Origin: Mycobacterium intracellulare ATCC 13950
GTDB taxonomy: Bacteria > Actinomycetota > Actinomycetes > Mycobacteriales > Mycobacteriaceae
NCBI RefSeq assembly: GCF_000277125.1
Contig: NC_016946.1
Coordinates: 124,001-188,000, forward strand
Length of the DNA: 64,000 bases
Reading direction: 5' to 3'
Positions 35,786-45,853 of this stretch are shown piece after piece. Under the pieces are notes generated by a model. It saw only the letters and a list, made by a program, of their open reading frames with translations, did not search any database and was not told where the DNA came from. Each line of letters opens with the position of its first letter. Within the stretch, counting starts at the first letter, position 1. A program made the position numbers and the translations under genes.

Positions 35786-36810
35786 TGACGAGCCCTTGGA
35801 ATGACCCGAATATGTCGGACGAAGGAGCGCTCAGACGGGGGGATCCGTCAGGGGGCAGCAACTTCCCGGATTCGGTATCCGACACGATGCGAATTACCGA
35901 TCTGGCCGCACCACGAAAGATTCCACCGGGGTCCGGATGGCGTAAATTCATTTACGCCATCTCATTTCGACAAATAAATCTCGGTGAATCGCCCCGAGAA
36001 CGGCACTACCGTGACTTACAAAACCGCATCCGCCGGCATATTCGACGGCAGTATGTGATCACCGTGGTCTCCGGCAAGGGCGGCGTCGGGGTCACGACGC
36101 TCACGGCCTGCCTCGGTGGCGTGTTCCGGGAATGCCGCCCGCAGAACGTGATTGCGATCGACGCCGTCCCCGGATTCGGCACCCTGGCCGACCGCATCGA
36201 CGACTCCCCGCCTGGCGACTACACCGCGATCATCAACGACACCGATGTCCAGGGCTACGCTGATATCCGAGAACATCTGGGGCAGAACGCAATCGGGCTC
36301 GACGTGCTGGCCGGCAACCGGACCTCGGACCAACCCAGGCCGCTGGTGCCGGCGATGTTCTCCGGGGTGCTGTCGCGGCTGCGGCGCACCCACACGGTGA
36401 TGATCGTCGACACCTCCCCCGATCTCGAACACGAAGTGATGAAGCCGGTATTGGAGAACACCGACACCCTCGTGTTCGTTTCGGGGATCACCGCGGACCG
36501 CTCGCGTCCGGTGCTGCGGGCGGTGGATTACCTGCGGTCGCAGGGCTACCACGAGTTGGTCTCGCGCAGCACCGTGATCGTGAACCACACCGACCAGATC
36601 ACCGACAAGGACGCGCTGGCGTACCTGACCGAGCGGTTCACCAAGGTCGGCGCGACCGTCGAGGCGCTGCCGTTTGATCCGCATCTTGCCAAAGGCGGCA
36701 TCATCGATACGGTTCACGAGTTGAAGAAAAAGACGCGGTTGCGCCTCTTTGAAATCACCGCGGGGTTGGCCGACAAATACATTCCAGACGCCGAGCGGGC
36801 GGTACCGTGA
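35785..36810 (+). CDS. ESX-2 MinD/ParA-like ATPase (Rv3888c-like)
   Basis: A 341-residue protein with a deviant Walker A motif [17 protein letters not shown] near residue 92, a switch aspartate in [16 protein letters not shown], and Walker B-like [12 protein letters not shown] near 210. It matches Rv3888c in position and length and belongs with EspI (Rv3876) and Rv3860, MinD-like proteins tied to ESX loci. In ESX-1, EspI lowers secretion when ATP is low; a similar role here is inference. The N-terminal 90 residues are basic and unlike MinD. The 3' end overlaps eccD2 by 4 bp. Confidence 0.82.
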   Translation: MTSPWNDPNMSDEGALRRGDPSGGSNFPDSVSDTMRITDLAAPRKIPPGSGWRKFIYAISFRQINLGESPRERHYRDLQNRIRRHIRRQYVITVVSGKGGVGVTTLTACLGGVFRECRPQNVIAIDAVPGFGTLADRIDDSPPGDYTAIINDTDVQGYADIREHLGQNAIGLDVLAGNRTSDQPRPLVPAMFSGVLSRLRRTHTVMIVDTSPDLEHEVMKPVLENTDTLVFVSGITADRSRPVLRAVDYLRSQGYHELVSRSTVIVNHTDQITDKDALAYLTERFTKVGATVEALPFDPHLAKGGIIDTVHELKKKTRLRLFEITAGLADKYIPDAERAVP

Positions 36811-38336
36811 CCTCGCCGCATAAGGTCGCTTTTCCGGCGCGTTGTGCGGTCAACATTTCTTACGAGAAGCATCTGTGTTCCCAAGTCTTCCCCGCCGGAA
36901 TTCCGATGGAGGGATTCTTCGAGGGAATGGTCGAGCTGTTCGACGCGGACCTGAAGCGCAAAGGTTTTGACGGCATTTCGTTGCCGGCCGGCAGCTACGA
37001 ACTCCACAAGATCAATGGGGTCCGGCTCGATATCAATAAGAGCCTCGACGAGCTCGGCGTCCAGGACGGCGACACCCTGGTGCTGGTGCCCAGGGTCGAC
37101 GGGGAGTCGTTCGAACCGCAGTACGAGTCCCTGTCGACGGGCCTGGCCGCGATGGGCAAGTGGCTGGGCCGCGACGGCGGGGATCGGATGTTCGCGCCGG
37201 TGACGCCGCTGACGGCCGCGCACACGGCGGTCGCGGTCATCGCGATGGCGGTCTCGGTGGTGGTGGCCCTGACGCTGCGGGCACGGACCTTCACCGACGG
37301 CCCGATCCCGGCGGCGGTGGCCGGCGGGGTCGGCGTCCTGTTGGTCATCGCGACCCTGGTGGTGCGAACCGGATGGCGGGAGCGGCGCGATCTGTTCAGC
37401 GGGTTCGCCTGGCTCGCGGTGGTCTCGCTGGCCACCGCCGGCGCCTGCGCGCCGCCGGGTGTGCTGGGCGCGGCGCACGGGCTGATCGGCGCCGTGGTGG
37501 TGATCCTGGGTGCCGTCGCCATCGGGGTGACGGCACGCAACGGGTGGCAGACCGCGGTGGTCACCGCCGTGGTGACGGTGTGCGGCGTCCTGGCCGTCGT
37601 TGCCGCCGTCCGGATGTTCCGCCCCGCCTCGGCGCAGGTATTGGCGGTGTGCGTGTTGGTCGGATTGCTGGTCCTCGTCCGGATGACCCCGCTGATCGCG
37701 TTGTGGGTGGCCCGGGTCAGGCCGCCGCACTTCGGGTCGATCACCGGACGGGACCTGTTCGCGCGGCGCGAGGGGATGCCGGTCGACACCGTGTCCCCGG
37801 TCAGCGAGGACGAATCCGAGGACGAGGACAACGAACTCACCGACATCACCGCGCGCGGCGCCGCGATCGCCGCCTCGGCGCGCCTGGTCAACGCGGTCCA
37901 GGTGGGACTGTGCGTCGGGGTCTCGATCGTGCTGCCCGCCGCGGTCTGGGGGGTCTTGACGCCGGGCCGCCCGTGGGCGTGGTTGGCGCTGGTGGTCGCC
38001 GGCCTGGTGGTGGGGATCTTCATCACCCAGGGCCGCGGATTCGCCGCCAAATACCAGGCCGTCGCGCTGGTGTGCGGGGCGTCGGCCGCGGTGTGCGCGG
38101 GGGTGGTCAAATACGCCGTCGCCGGGGCCCACGACGCCATGGCGGGATTGCTGTGGCCGGTGGTGGCGGTGGCGACATTCGCCGGACTGGGTTTGGCCGC
38201 AGCGCTTTTGGTGCCGGCCATGCGGTTCAGACCGTTCATCCGGTTGACCGTGGAATGGGTGGAAGTGCTCGCATTCATCGTTCTGCTGCCGGCGGCGGCG
38301 GCCCTGGGAGGGCTCTTCACGTGGATTCGCCACTGA
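36807..38336 (+). CDS. eccD2: ESX-2 membrane channel component EccD2
   Basis: A 509-residue core protein of the type VII secretion pore. The cytosolic ubiquitin-like domain comes first (about 1-100: [32 protein letters not shown]), followed by eleven hydrophobic helices from about residue 135, the usual EccD build. An acidic loop [14 protein letters not shown] lies near residue 335. The GTG start overlaps the MinD-like gene by 4 nt. Its end overlaps mycP2 by 16 nt. EccD dimers form most of the transmembrane ring together with EccB, EccC and EccE. Confidence 0.9.
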   Translation: MTSPHKVAFPARCAVNISYEKHLCSQVFPAGIPMEGFFEGMVELFDADLKRKGFDGISLPAGSYELHKINGVRLDINKSLDELGVQDGDTLVLVPRVDGESFEPQYESLSTGLAAMGKWLGRDGGDRMFAPVTPLTAAHTAVAVIAMAVSVVVALTLRARTFTDGPIPAAVAGGVGVLLVIATLVVRTGWRERRDLFSGFAWLAVVSLATAGACAPPGVLGAAHGLIGAVVVILGAVAIGVTARNGWQTAVVTAVVTVCGVLAVVAAVRMFRPASAQVLAVCVLVGLLVLVRMTPLIALWVARVRPPHFGSITGRDLFARREGMPVDTVSPVSEDESEDEDNELTDITARGAAIAASARLVNAVQVGLCVGVSIVLPAAVWGVLTPGRPWAWLALVVAGLVVGIFITQGRGFAAKYQAVALVCGASAAVCAGVVKYAVAGAHDAMAGLLWPVVAVATFAGLGLAAALLVPAMRFRPFIRLTVEWVEVLAFIVLLPAAAALGGLFTWIRH

Positions 38337-39979
38337 GAACCGTTGCGGCGCTGACCGCCGCCCTGACCCTGGTCGCGTTATCCGCCAATATCCCTGCCGC
38401 CCAAGCGATCACACCGCCCTCGGTGGATCCGGGGATGGTGCCCCCCGACGGACCGCCGCGGCCCGAACAGCCGATGCGCCGGGCCAACAGCTGTTCGTCG
38501 CCGATCGTCGTGCGAAACCCCGACGTGGCGCAGCTGGCTCCGGGGTTCAACCTGCTCAACATCGCCAAGGCGTGGCAATACAGCACCGGCAACGGGGTGC
38601 CCGTCGCGGTGATCGACACCGGGGTGACGCCGAACCCGCGGCTGCCGGTGGTGCCCGGTGGCGACTACATCATGGGCGAGGACGGCCTGATGGACTGCGA
38701 CGCCCATGGCACCATTGTCAGCTCGATCATCGGCGCTGCGCCGCAAGGGATTTTGCCGATGCCGCGGCCCATGCCGGCCACTCCCGCGTTCCCGCCGCCG
38801 GCCGGGCCGCCACCGGTCGCCGGGGCGCCTCCGCCACCGGTCGAGGTGCCGCCCCCGATGGCGCCGCCGGCCCCGCCGCCGCCGGTGACGATCACCCAGG
38901 TTCTTCCGCCGCCGCCACCGCCGCCCCCGCCGCCGGAGGGCGGCGGCGCCACCGCCGCATCGAACGGGCCACCCGATCCGCAGACCGAGGAAGAACCCGC
39001 GGTGCCGCCGCTTCCCCCGGGGGCGCCCGACGGGGTGGTGGGTGTGGCCCCGCACGCGACGATCATCTCGATCCGGCAATCCTCGCGGGCCTTCGAACCG
39101 GTCAACCCGCCGCCGGGGGATCCCAACTCCGACGAGAAGGTCAAGGCCGGCACGCTGAATTCGGTTGCGCGCGCGGTGGTTCATGCCGCCAACATGGGTG
39201 CGAAGGTGATCAACATCTCGGTCACTGCGTGCCTGCCCGCGGCGGCCCCGGCCGATCAACGGGCCCTGGGCGCGGCGCTGTGGTACGCGGCCACAGCGAA
39301 GGACGCGGTGATCGTGGCGGCGGCCGGCAACGACGGGGAAGCCGGTTGCAACAACAACCCGATGTACGACCCGCTGGACCCGTCGGATCCGCGGGACTGG
39401 CATCAGGTCAAGGTCGTCTCGGCGCCGTCGTGGTTCTCCGATTACGTCCTGTCGGTGGGCGCCGTCGATGCCAGTGGCGCCGCCCTGGACAAGAGCATGT
39501 CGGGGCCGTGGGTCGGCGTCGCCGCCCCGGGGACGCACATCATGGGTCTCTCGCCCCAGGGCGGCGGGCCGGTCAACGCCTACCCGCCGTCGAGGCCGGG
39601 CGAGAAGAACATGCCATTCTGGGGAACCAGCTTCTCGGCGGCCTACGTCAGCGGCGTCGCGGCGCTGGTGCGCGCGAAGTACCCCGACCTGTCCGCGCAC
39701 CAGGTGATCAACCGGATCGTGCAGTCGGCCCACAATCCGCCCGCCGGGGTCGACAACAAGGTCGGCTACGGGCTGGTGGACCCGGTCGCCGCGTTGACCT
39801 TCAACATCCCGCCGGGTGACCGGATGCCGCCGGGCGCGCAGAGCCGGGTCATCACCCCGGCGGCGCCGCCCCCACCGCCGGACCACCGGGCGCGCAACAT
39901 CGCCATCGGATTCCTGGGGGTGGTGGCCGCCGGCGTGCTCGTGTTCGCGATCGCCGCGCGGTTGCGGAGGGCGCGATGA
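38321..39979 (+). CDS. mycP2: ESX-2 mycosin protease MycP2
   Basis: A 552-residue membrane-anchored subtilisin-like protease that caps and stabilises the ESX pore outside the inner membrane. The signal peptide is residues 1-29 (ending AAQA). The triad is complete: Asp99 (AVIDTGV), His129 (CDAHGT) and Ser437 (GTSFSAAY), with the oxyanion Asn337. A proline-rich loop (about 147-235) sits between His and Asn. A C-terminal membrane helix ([19 protein letters not shown]) and basic tail follow. GTG at 38321 has GGGAGGG 7 nt upstream and overlaps eccD2. The open frame continues far upstream inside eccD2 but is not coding. Confidence 0.9.
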   Translation: MDSPLRTVAALTAALTLVALSANIPAAQAITPPSVDPGMVPPDGPPRPEQPMRRANSCSSPIVVRNPDVAQLAPGFNLLNIAKAWQYSTGNGVPVAVIDTGVTPNPRLPVVPGGDYIMGEDGLMDCDAHGTIVSSIIGAAPQGILPMPRPMPATPAFPPPAGPPPVAGAPPPPVEVPPPMAPPAPPPPVTITQVLPPPPPPPPPPEGGGATAASNGPPDPQTEEEPAVPPLPPGAPDGVVGVAPHATIISIRQSSRAFEPVNPPPGDPNSDEKVKAGTLNSVARAVVHAANMGAKVINISVTACLPAAAPADQRALGAALWYAATAKDAVIVAAAGNDGEAGCNNNPMYDPLDPSDPRDWHQVKVVSAPSWFSDYVLSVGAVDASGAALDKSMSGPWVGVAAPGTHIMGLSPQGGGPVNAYPPSRPGEKNMPFWGTSFSAAYVSGVAALVRAKYPDLSAHQVINRIVQSAHNPPAGVDNKVGYGLVDPVAALTFNIPPGDRMPPGAQSRVITPAAPPPPPDHRARNIAIGFLGVVAAGVLVFAIAARLRRAR

Positions 39980-41598
39980 GGCCCAACCTCACCGGGTTCA
40001 GCCGCGGCAGCAATCGCCGGGTCGTCGGGGTGTGGGTGGTGTTCGTGCTCGCGCTCGCGAGTTGGCTGCTGGCCGGCTACATCGGCGCCGCGGTCGCCGT
40101 GGTGGTGGGCATCGCGCTGGTGTTCGTGCGCTGGTGGGGCCAGCCGGCGTGGTCGTGGGCCGTGCTGTGGCGGCGCGGCCGGCGCCCGATCGACTGGTCG
40201 GCCCCAATCACCGTGGCCAACAACCGATCCGGTGGCGGCGTGCGCGTGCAGGACGGCGTCGCCGTGGTCGCGGTGCAGCTGCTGGGCAGAGCGCATCGGG
40301 CCACCATGGTGACCGGGTCGGTGACCGTCGAGACCGAAAACGTGCTCGACGTCGTCGAACTGGTGCCGATGCTGCGCCAGGCCCTCGGCCTGCAGCTCGA
40401 CTCGATCAGCGTCGTCAGCATCGGTTCCCGGCACGGCACCGTCGGCGACTATCCGCGGGTGTACGACTCCGAGATCGGCACCCCGCCGTACGCGGGCCGG
40501 CGCGAAACGTGGCTGATCATGCGGCTGGCGGTGCTCGACAACGCGCACGCGTTGGTGTGGCGCACGACCGTTGGCGCGGCGGCGATTTCGGTCGCGCAGC
40601 GCATCGCGGGCCTGCTGCGCTGTGAAGGCCTGCGGGCCAAGGTGGCCAACGCCACCGATTTGATCGAGCTCGATCGCCGGCTCGGCTGGGACGCGGTGTC
40701 GGGACCGGCGCAGCGATGGAAAGCCATCCGCGGGGAAGCGGGCTGGCTGACCACCTATGCGTATCCGCCCGAGGCGATCACGTCGCGCCACCTGTCGCAG
40801 GCGTGGACGCTGCGCGCCGACGAGGTCATCCAGAACATCACGGTGTATCCCGACGGGCAGTGCACCGCGACCATCACGGTGCGCACGCCGACACCCGCGC
40901 CCACCCCGCCCAGCGTGATCCTGCGCCGGCTCAACGGCGAGCAGGCCGCGGCGGCGTCGGCCAACATGTGCGGACCCCGGCCGCACCTGCGCGGAATCCG
41001 GCGCAGCCCGCTGCCCGCCGAGCTGGTCACCGAGATCGGGCCCTCGGGCGTGCTGATCGGGAAACTCAGCAACGGCGACCGGCTGCTGGTGCCGGTCACC
41101 GACGCCGGTGAACTGTCGCGCGTATTCGTCGCCGCCGACGACCCGATCGCCAAGCGGATCGTGATCCGCACCGCGGGGGCCGGGGAACGAGTCTGCGTGC
41201 ACACCCGTGACATGGCGCGCTGGGTCAGCGTGCGGATGCCGGAGATCAGCGTCGTCAACGGCTCGCGCCCGGCACCGCGCACCACCGTCAGTGTGGTGGA
41301 ATACGCCGCGCGGCGGGGTAGGGACGGCAACGGTGCCCCCGACGGCGGGGGCACCGACATTCGGGACGCCGCGATCTCGCCCACCCCCCGGCCGGCGACG
41401 GTGATCACCATCGCGCCCGCGGGCGTCAGGCTCTCCGAGGGGCAGCGCCACGGGTTCGAGGTGATCATCGAGCAAGTAGGGCCCTCGGTGGTGAATGTCA
41501 GTGCCGCGGGGAAGAATTGGCTTGCCGAGATGGACATGTTCCGCGCCGAGCACCGCTACGTCAGCCTGGATCCGGTCACCATGTCGGTCGGCACGTAG
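39976..41598 (+). CDS. eccE2: ESX-2 membrane component EccE2
   Basis: A 540-residue protein, close to the size of M. tuberculosis EccE2 (Rv3885c). Two hydrophobic helices lie at the N-terminus ([36 protein letters not shown] region, about residues 16-52), followed by a large soluble domain with the EccE features [17 protein letters not shown] and [18 protein letters not shown]. The ATG overlaps the mycP2 stop by 4 nt. EccE sits at the rim of the ESX pore and contacts MycP. Confidence 0.88.
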   Translation: MRPNLTGFSRGSNRRVVGVWVVFVLALASWLLAGYIGAAVAVVVGIALVFVRWWGQPAWSWAVLWRRGRRPIDWSAPITVANNRSGGGVRVQDGVAVVAVQLLGRAHRATMVTGSVTVETENVLDVVELVPMLRQALGLQLDSISVVSIGSRHGTVGDYPRVYDSEIGTPPYAGRRETWLIMRLAVLDNAHALVWRTTVGAAAISVAQRIAGLLRCEGLRAKVANATDLIELDRRLGWDAVSGPAQRWKAIRGEAGWLTTYAYPPEAITSRHLSQAWTLRADEVIQNITVYPDGQCTATITVRTPTPAPTPPSVILRRLNGEQAAAASANMCGPRPHLRGIRRSPLPAELVTEIGPSGVLIGKLSNGDRLLVPVTDAGELSRVFVAADDPIAKRIVIRTAGAGERVCVHTRDMARWVSVRMPEISVVNGSRPAPRTTVSVVEYAARRGRDGNGAPDGGGTDIRDAAISPTPRPATVITIAPAGVRLSEGQRHGFEVIIEQVGPSVVNVSAAGKNWLAEMDMFRAEHRYVSLDPVTMSVGT

Positions 41599-41686
41599 AA
41601 GTTCGGCAACGCGAGTTTGAGGCATAGTTTGATGAGCGCACGCGGCGGCAGCTCGCTCCGGCCAAGGGCGGCTACCCGCAACCCCG

Positions 41687-43561
41687 ATGACCACGGTCGC
41701 GGCGCTCGCGATGGGGGATGTGATGGGTGATTTACAAACGGCCCGAAGGCATTTCGACCGGGCCATGGGGATCATGGGCCGCCAGGGCCGGGCGGCGGCC
41801 CTGCCGGAGTTCGTCGCCGCGACCGACGCCGACGCGTCGATGGCCGATGCGTGGCTGGGGCGCATCGCCTGCGGCGACAGCGACCTGGACTCGTTGCGGC
41901 GTCTCTATGCCACCAGCGAATGGCTGCACCGGGAGACCACGCGGATCGGGCAGACGCTGGCCGCGGAGATCCAGCTGGGCCCCTACATCGGCATCACCGT
42001 CACCGACGCATCGCAGGTCGGGCTGGCGCTCTCGTCCGCGTTGACGATCGCCGGGGAGTACGCCGAGGCCGACCGGCTGCTGGCCAACCGCGACCTGCTG
42101 GACTCATGGACCAACTACCAGTGGCACCAGCTGGCCCGCACCTTCCTGATGTACCGGACGCAACGCTGGCCCGACGTCCTGCTCGCCGCCGCCGAGGAGT
42201 TGCCCCCGCAGGCGATCGTGATGTCGGCGGTGACGGCGTCGATCTGCGCGTTGGCCGCGCACGCCGCCGCCCACCTAGGGCAGGGCCGGGTCGCCCTCGA
42301 CTGGCTGGACCGCGTCGACGTGATCGGGCACACCCAGTCGTCGTCCCGTTTCGACGCCGACGTGCTGACCGCGTCGATCGGCCCGGCCGACATTCCGCTG
42401 CTCGTGGCGGATCTGGCGTACGTGCGCGGGATGGTGCACCGCCAGCTGCGTGAGGAGGACAAGGCCCAGATCTGGCTGTCCAAGGCCACCATCAACGGGG
42501 TCCTGACCGCGGCGGCCAAAGAAGCGCTGGCCGACCCGAACCTGCACCTGGTGGTCACCGACGAAGAGACCATCGACAGCCGCACCGACCGTTGGGACGC
42601 CTCGACGGCCAAGAGCCGCGACGAACTCGACGACGACGCCACCGCCGACCGGCGGGCCGAGCTGCTGGCCGAGGGGCGCAAGCTGCTGGCCAAGCAGGTG
42701 GGGCTGGCCGCCGTCAAGCAGGCCGTCGCGGCGCTGGAAGACCAGCTCGAGGTTCGGATGATGCGTCTCGAGCACGGCCTGCCGGTGGAAGGGCAGACCA
42801 ACCACATGCTGCTGGTCGGTCCGCCGGGTACCGGTAAGACGACCACCGCCGAAGCGCTGGGCAAGATCTACGCGGGCATGGGGATCGTGCGCCACCCCGA
42901 GATCCGGGAGGTGCGCCGTTCGGATTTCTGCGGTCACTTCATCGGGGAGTCGGGACCCAAGACCAACGAACTGATCGAAAAGTCGCTCGGCCGAATCATT
43001 TTCATGGACGAGTTCTACTCCCTGATCGAGCGCCACCAGGACGGCACGCCCGACATGATCGGCATGGAGGCCGTCAACCAGCTCCTCGTCGCGCTGGAAA
43101 CGCACCGCTTCGATTTCTGTTTCATCGGCGCGGGCTACGAAGACCAGGTGGACCAATTCCTCACCGTGAACCCGGGTTTGGCCGGCCGGTTCAACCGCAA
43201 GCTGCGCTTCGAGTCCTACTCACCGGCGGAGATCGTCGAGATCGCGCACCGTTACGCGACGCCGCGCGCCAGCCTGCTCGACGACGCCGCGCGCGAGAAG
43301 TTCCTGGACGCGGCCACGACCATCCGTAACTACACCACTCCCGGTGGGCGCCACGGCATCGACGCCATGCAGAACGGCCGGTTCGCCCGCAATGTCGTCG
43401 AACGTGCCGAGGGCTTCCGCGACACCCGGGTGGTCGCGCAAAAGCGGGCGGGCCAACCGGTGACGGTCGAGGACCTGCAGATCATCTCCGCCGACGATAT
43501 CGAGGCGGCGGTGCGCAGCGTGTGTTCGGACAACCGCGACATGGCCGCCATCGTCTGGTGA
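41687..43561 (+). CDS. eccA2: ESX-2 AAA+ ATPase EccA2
   Basis: A 624-residue cytosolic ATPase. The N-terminal part (about 10-290) is a TPR-like helical domain (ARRHFDRAMGIMG, FVAATDADASMADAWLGR). The C-terminal CbxX/CfqX AAA+ domain has Walker A GPPGTGKTT near residue 380 and Walker B IIFMDEFYS near 438. EccA proteins recycle EspG from PE-PPE substrates. ATG at 41687 is used, but ATG at 41723, preceded by GGGGGA and starting MGDLQTARRHFD, fits relatives better. It is the last gene of the locus, 88 bp after eccE2. Confidence 0.9.
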   Translation: MTTVAALAMGDVMGDLQTARRHFDRAMGIMGRQGRAAALPEFVAATDADASMADAWLGRIACGDSDLDSLRRLYATSEWLHRETTRIGQTLAAEIQLGPYIGITVTDASQVGLALSSALTIAGEYAEADRLLANRDLLDSWTNYQWHQLARTFLMYRTQRWPDVLLAAAEELPPQAIVMSAVTASICALAAHAAAHLGQGRVALDWLDRVDVIGHTQSSSRFDADVLTASIGPADIPLLVADLAYVRGMVHRQLREEDKAQIWLSKATINGVLTAAAKEALADPNLHLVVTDEETIDSRTDRWDASTAKSRDELDDDATADRRAELLAEGRKLLAKQVGLAAVKQAVAALEDQLEVRMMRLEHGLPVEGQTNHMLLVGPPGTGKTTTAEALGKIYAGMGIVRHPEIREVRRSDFCGHFIGESGPKTNELIEKSLGRIIFMDEFYSLIERHQDGTPDMIGMEAVNQLLVALETHRFDFCFIGAGYEDQVDQFLTVNPGLAGRFNRKLRFESYSPAEIVEIAHRYATPRASLLDDAAREKFLDAATTIRNYTTPGGRHGIDAMQNGRFARNVVERAEGFRDTRVVAQKRAGQPVTVEDLQIISADDIEAAVRSVCSDNRDMAAIVW

Positions 43562-43562
43562 C

Positions 43563-43579
43563 CCGGCGCGTCACGCCGG
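43563..43579. terminator. hairpin between convergent eccA2 and Ddn-like genes
   Basis: CCGGCG and CGCCGG (6-bp arms, 5-nt loop) start two bases after the eccA2 stop and cover the stop of the convergent Ddn-like gene. Its position suits a bidirectional terminator closing ESX-2, but there is no T-run and the stem is short. Confidence 0.35.
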
Positions 43580-44011
43580 TTCGAAGCGGAAGACGGCGAG
43601 TCGGCCCGCCAGGGCTTCGAATTCGTCCGCGGTCCCGTCGCGCACCATCCCGGAACGTTTCGCGAACGCCACGCCGACCGGCACTTTGGCGGGGAACTCC
43701 CGCAGCACCGGCCGGGCCTCGCCGGCGGACAGTTCGACGATCCGGACCCGGCGTGAGCGACGGCCGCGGCGCAACGTGCCGGTGCCCGCCGCCCGGGCGT
43801 TTGCCGCCCAGTCGGCCCCGGGATAGCCGGCCACCACATAGAGGCCGCCCGGGAAGTCGAACGGCGTCATCGGCGTGCTGCGCGGTTGACCCGTCTTGCG
43901 CCCGGGCACGGTGAGCACCATGGCCGGCCCGGTCGGGATGCCCAGTCGTTGCACCGCCATCATGAACTTGTTCATGGGCTTGAGGTAGCGCGGGGGACGC
44001 GGTTCGGTCAT
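43571..44011 (-). CDS. deazaflavin (F420)-dependent nitroreductase-family protein
   Basis: A 146-residue Ddn/DUF385-family protein. The F420-contact signature is VLTVPGRKTGQPRSTPM near residue 35, followed by GGLYVVAGYPGADWAANARA and a terminal VFRFEPA. It probably transfers hydride from F420H2 to a quinone or similar electrophile. It starts 1 bp after the NmrA-like gene stop and is the second gene of a two-gene operon controlled, by promoter sequence, by the ECF sigma factor next door. Confidence 0.82.
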   Translation of the reverse strand: MTEPRPPRYLKPMNKFMMAVQRLGIPTGPAMVLTVPGRKTGQPRSTPMTPFDFPGGLYVVAGYPGADWAANARAAGTGTLRRGRRSRRVRIVELSAGEARPVLREFPAKVPVGVAFAKRSGMVRDGTADEFEALAGRLAVFRFEPA

Positions 44012-44012
44012 G

Positions 44013-44864
44013 TCAGGCTCCGTGGTTCTCGTTGGTGAAGACGTCGCGGTGCTCGGCGACCCAGTGGCCGAACGGAAGGGCCGGGCGGCCGAGGATCTTC
44101 TCGACGTCGTGGGTGACCAGCGCGGGCTTGTCGAGCGATTCGGCGAGCATGGCGATGTAGGCGTCGGCGAATCCGGCGCTGAATCCCAAGCCCAGGAAGC
44201 GTTGCCGCACAGCGTCTGTGGGAACCTCCAGGTATTGGAGCGGCCGGCCCAGCACGGCGCCGATGACCTGCACCAGCTCCGAGTTGGTGAAAGCCTGTGG
44301 GCCCGTCAACGGAATGCGCTGTCCGGCAAGCTCGTCGGTGAGCAACGCGCGCGCCCCCACCGCCGCGATGTCCGTCTCGACGATCGGCGCCGTCGACGCC
44401 GCGGCGTACGGCCCCGCGACCACGTCGCCGGCGCGGAGCTGCGCGGACCACATGCCGGCGAAGTTCGACGCGAACACGCTGGGCCGCAGGCTCACCCAGG
44501 CCAGCCCGGAGTCGACGGCGAGCCGTTCGACCTCCCTGTTGCGGTCGCCGCGAAATCGGGACGGCTGGCGGGACAAGTCGTCGTCAGCGTTGATCGCCGA
44601 CAGGGCGACCAGTTTCCCGACGCCGGCGCGCCCGCATTCGACCACCACTTCTTCGAGCTGCCCGCGCAGCGCGCGGGAGTTCAGGAAGACCGCCGACGCG
44701 CCCGGCAGCGCCTCGGTGGCCGAAGCGAACACCTCGACCTCGGGGGGAAATCCGGCCGGCCCCGGCTGTCGGGTGATCGCGCGCACGCGCGCGCCTGCGG
44801 CAAGCAGGTCCGCGACGAGTGGGCGCCCGACGTTACCGGTCGCACCGGTGACGACGATTGTCAT
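44013..44864 (-). CDS. NmrA/NAD(P)-binding reductase or epimerase
   Basis: A 283-residue atypical short-chain dehydrogenase. The NAD(P) motif VTGATGNVGRPLVADLLAAG is at the N-terminus, RVRAITRQPG follows, and the catalytic Tyr-Lys pair of true SDRs is missing, as in NmrA-like and quinone oxidoreductase (QOR2) types. ATG at 44864 is preceded by AAAGGAACC. It is divergent from an ECF sigma gene, with its own ECF-type promoter ending 39 nt upstream. ECF41-type sigma factors commonly control a neighbouring oxidoreductase, epimerase or carboxymuconolactone decarboxylase, which this fits. Confidence 0.8.
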   Translation of the reverse strand: MTIVVTGATGNVGRPLVADLLAAGARVRAITRQPGPAGFPPEVEVFASATEALPGASAVFLNSRALRGQLEEVVVECGRAGVGKLVALSAINADDDLSRQPSRFRGDRNREVERLAVDSGLAWVSLRPSVFASNFAGMWSAQLRAGDVVAGPYAAASTAPIVETDIAAVGARALLTDELAGQRIPLTGPQAFTNSELVQVIGAVLGRPLQYLEVPTDAVRQRFLGLGFSAGFADAYIAMLAESLDKPALVTHDVEKILGRPALPFGHWVAEHRDVFTNENHGA

Positions 44865-44902
44865 GGGACGGTTCCTTTCGTGGATTTGTGCACTGCTGCA
44901 AG

Positions 44903-44966
44903 GACGGGGCAAAAGGTGGGAAAGTTACACGACAGAACCTGTAACTTTTCGGGGCGGCGGATCGTC
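44903..44966. promoter_or_regulatory. divergent matched ECF sigma-factor promoters
   Basis: Two copies of TGTAAC-N17-CGTC face outward. Minus strand: TGTAAC 44929-44924, CGTC 44906-44903, driving the NmrA/Ddn operon. Plus strand: TGTAAC 44940-44945, CGTC 44963-44966, placing the sigma-gene start codon (44975) at the predicted transcription start. The -35s lie in a perfect 9-bp inverted repeat AAAGTTACA/TGTAACTTT with a 10-bp spacer. This is close to the ECF41 consensus TGTCACA-N16-CGTC. Confidence 0.75.
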
Positions 44967-44974
44967 GAAGAGTC

Positions 44975-45853
44975 ATGAACCAGTCGCAGTCAACGGGCGA
45001 CCAGGTCGCCGAGGCCTGGCGCCGTCACCGCCCGTATCTGGTCAACCTGGCCTACCAGATGCTGGGCGACATCGGCGACGCGGAAGACGTTGCGCAGGAG
45101 GCATTCCTGCGGCTCTCACGCGCCGAGGTCGGCGACATCAAGGATGTCCGGGGCTGGCTGACCGTGGTCGCGAGCCGGCTCTGCCTCGACCAGGTGCGCT
45201 CCGCGCGCGCCCGTTACGAACGCCCCGGCGACGTCGAGGAGCGGCCGGCACCACGCCGGTCCGACCCGGCCGACCGGATCACCCTCGACGACGAGATCCG
45301 CAGCGCGCTGTTGGAGGTCCTGCGGAGGCTCAGCCCCGGTGAGCGGGTGAGCTTCGTGCTGCACGACGTGTTCGGCGTTCCCTTCGACTCGATCGCGGAA
45401 ACCGTGGGCCGTCCCGTCGGCACCTGCCGCCAGCTGGCGCGGCGGGCGCGGGCCAAATTCGTTGCCGCGCAACCGAATATGAATGACGTGGCCGTGGCCG
45501 AGCATCAGCTCGTCACGGAGAAGTTCATCACCGCGTGCGCCAACGGCGATCTCGCCGCGCTGGCCGCCGTCCTGGATCCGACGGTCTGGGGTGTGGGCAC
45601 GATTCTCGCCGACCCGGCGCCGCCACCACAGGTCAACCACGGGCCCGATGCGGTGGCGACCAACCTGCTGCGCTACCTGTGGCCGGACGTGACGCTGGTC
45701 GGCGGTCCGGTTGGGGCGCCGGTGTTGCTGGCCTTCAGCGATCGTCGATTGTTCGCCGTTATCGTGCTGACGATCCGCGGCGCGCGCGTGACCAAAATCG
45801 AGGCGATCGCCGACCCGTCGGCGCGGGCGGGCAACGCTGCCGAGAACGCCTAG
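44975..45853 (+). CDS. ECF sigma factor with SnoaL-like C-terminal domain (SigI/SigJ type)
   Basis: A 292-residue sigma factor. Region 2 is HRPYLVNLAYQMLGDIGDAEDVAQEAFLRL (about 20-50), region 4 is LSPGERVSFVLHDVFGVPFDSIAETVGR (about 118-145), and a SnoaL/NTF2-like domain (about 170-285) follows. It most resembles M. tuberculosis SigI. In the ECF41 group such a tail regulates the sigma factor in place of an anti-sigma protein; the canonical WLPEP linker is not seen, so it may be a sister group. No anti-sigma gene is present. The promoter predicts autoregulation and a leaderless mRNA. The 3' end overlaps the convergent MinD-like gene by 4 bp. Confidence 0.85.
   Translation: MNQSQSTGDQVAEAWRRHRPYLVNLAYQMLGDIGDAEDVAQEAFLRLSRAEVGDIKDVRGWLTVVASRLCLDQVRSARARYERPGDVEERPAPRRSDPADRITLDDEIRSALLEVLRRLSPGERVSFVLHDVFGVPFDSIAETVGRPVGTCRQLARRARAKFVAAQPNMNDVAVAEHQLVTEKFITACANGDLAALAAVLDPTVWGVGTILADPAPPPQVNHGPDAVATNLLRYLWPDVTLVGGPVGAPVLLAFSDRRLFAVIVLTIRGARVTKIEAIADPSARAGNAAENA

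Noticed and set aside
37160..39979. 939-residue plus-strand frame
   Set aside because: The first 387 codons are an out-of-frame reading of eccD2; mycP2 starts at GTG 38321 with its signal peptide and a ribosome site.
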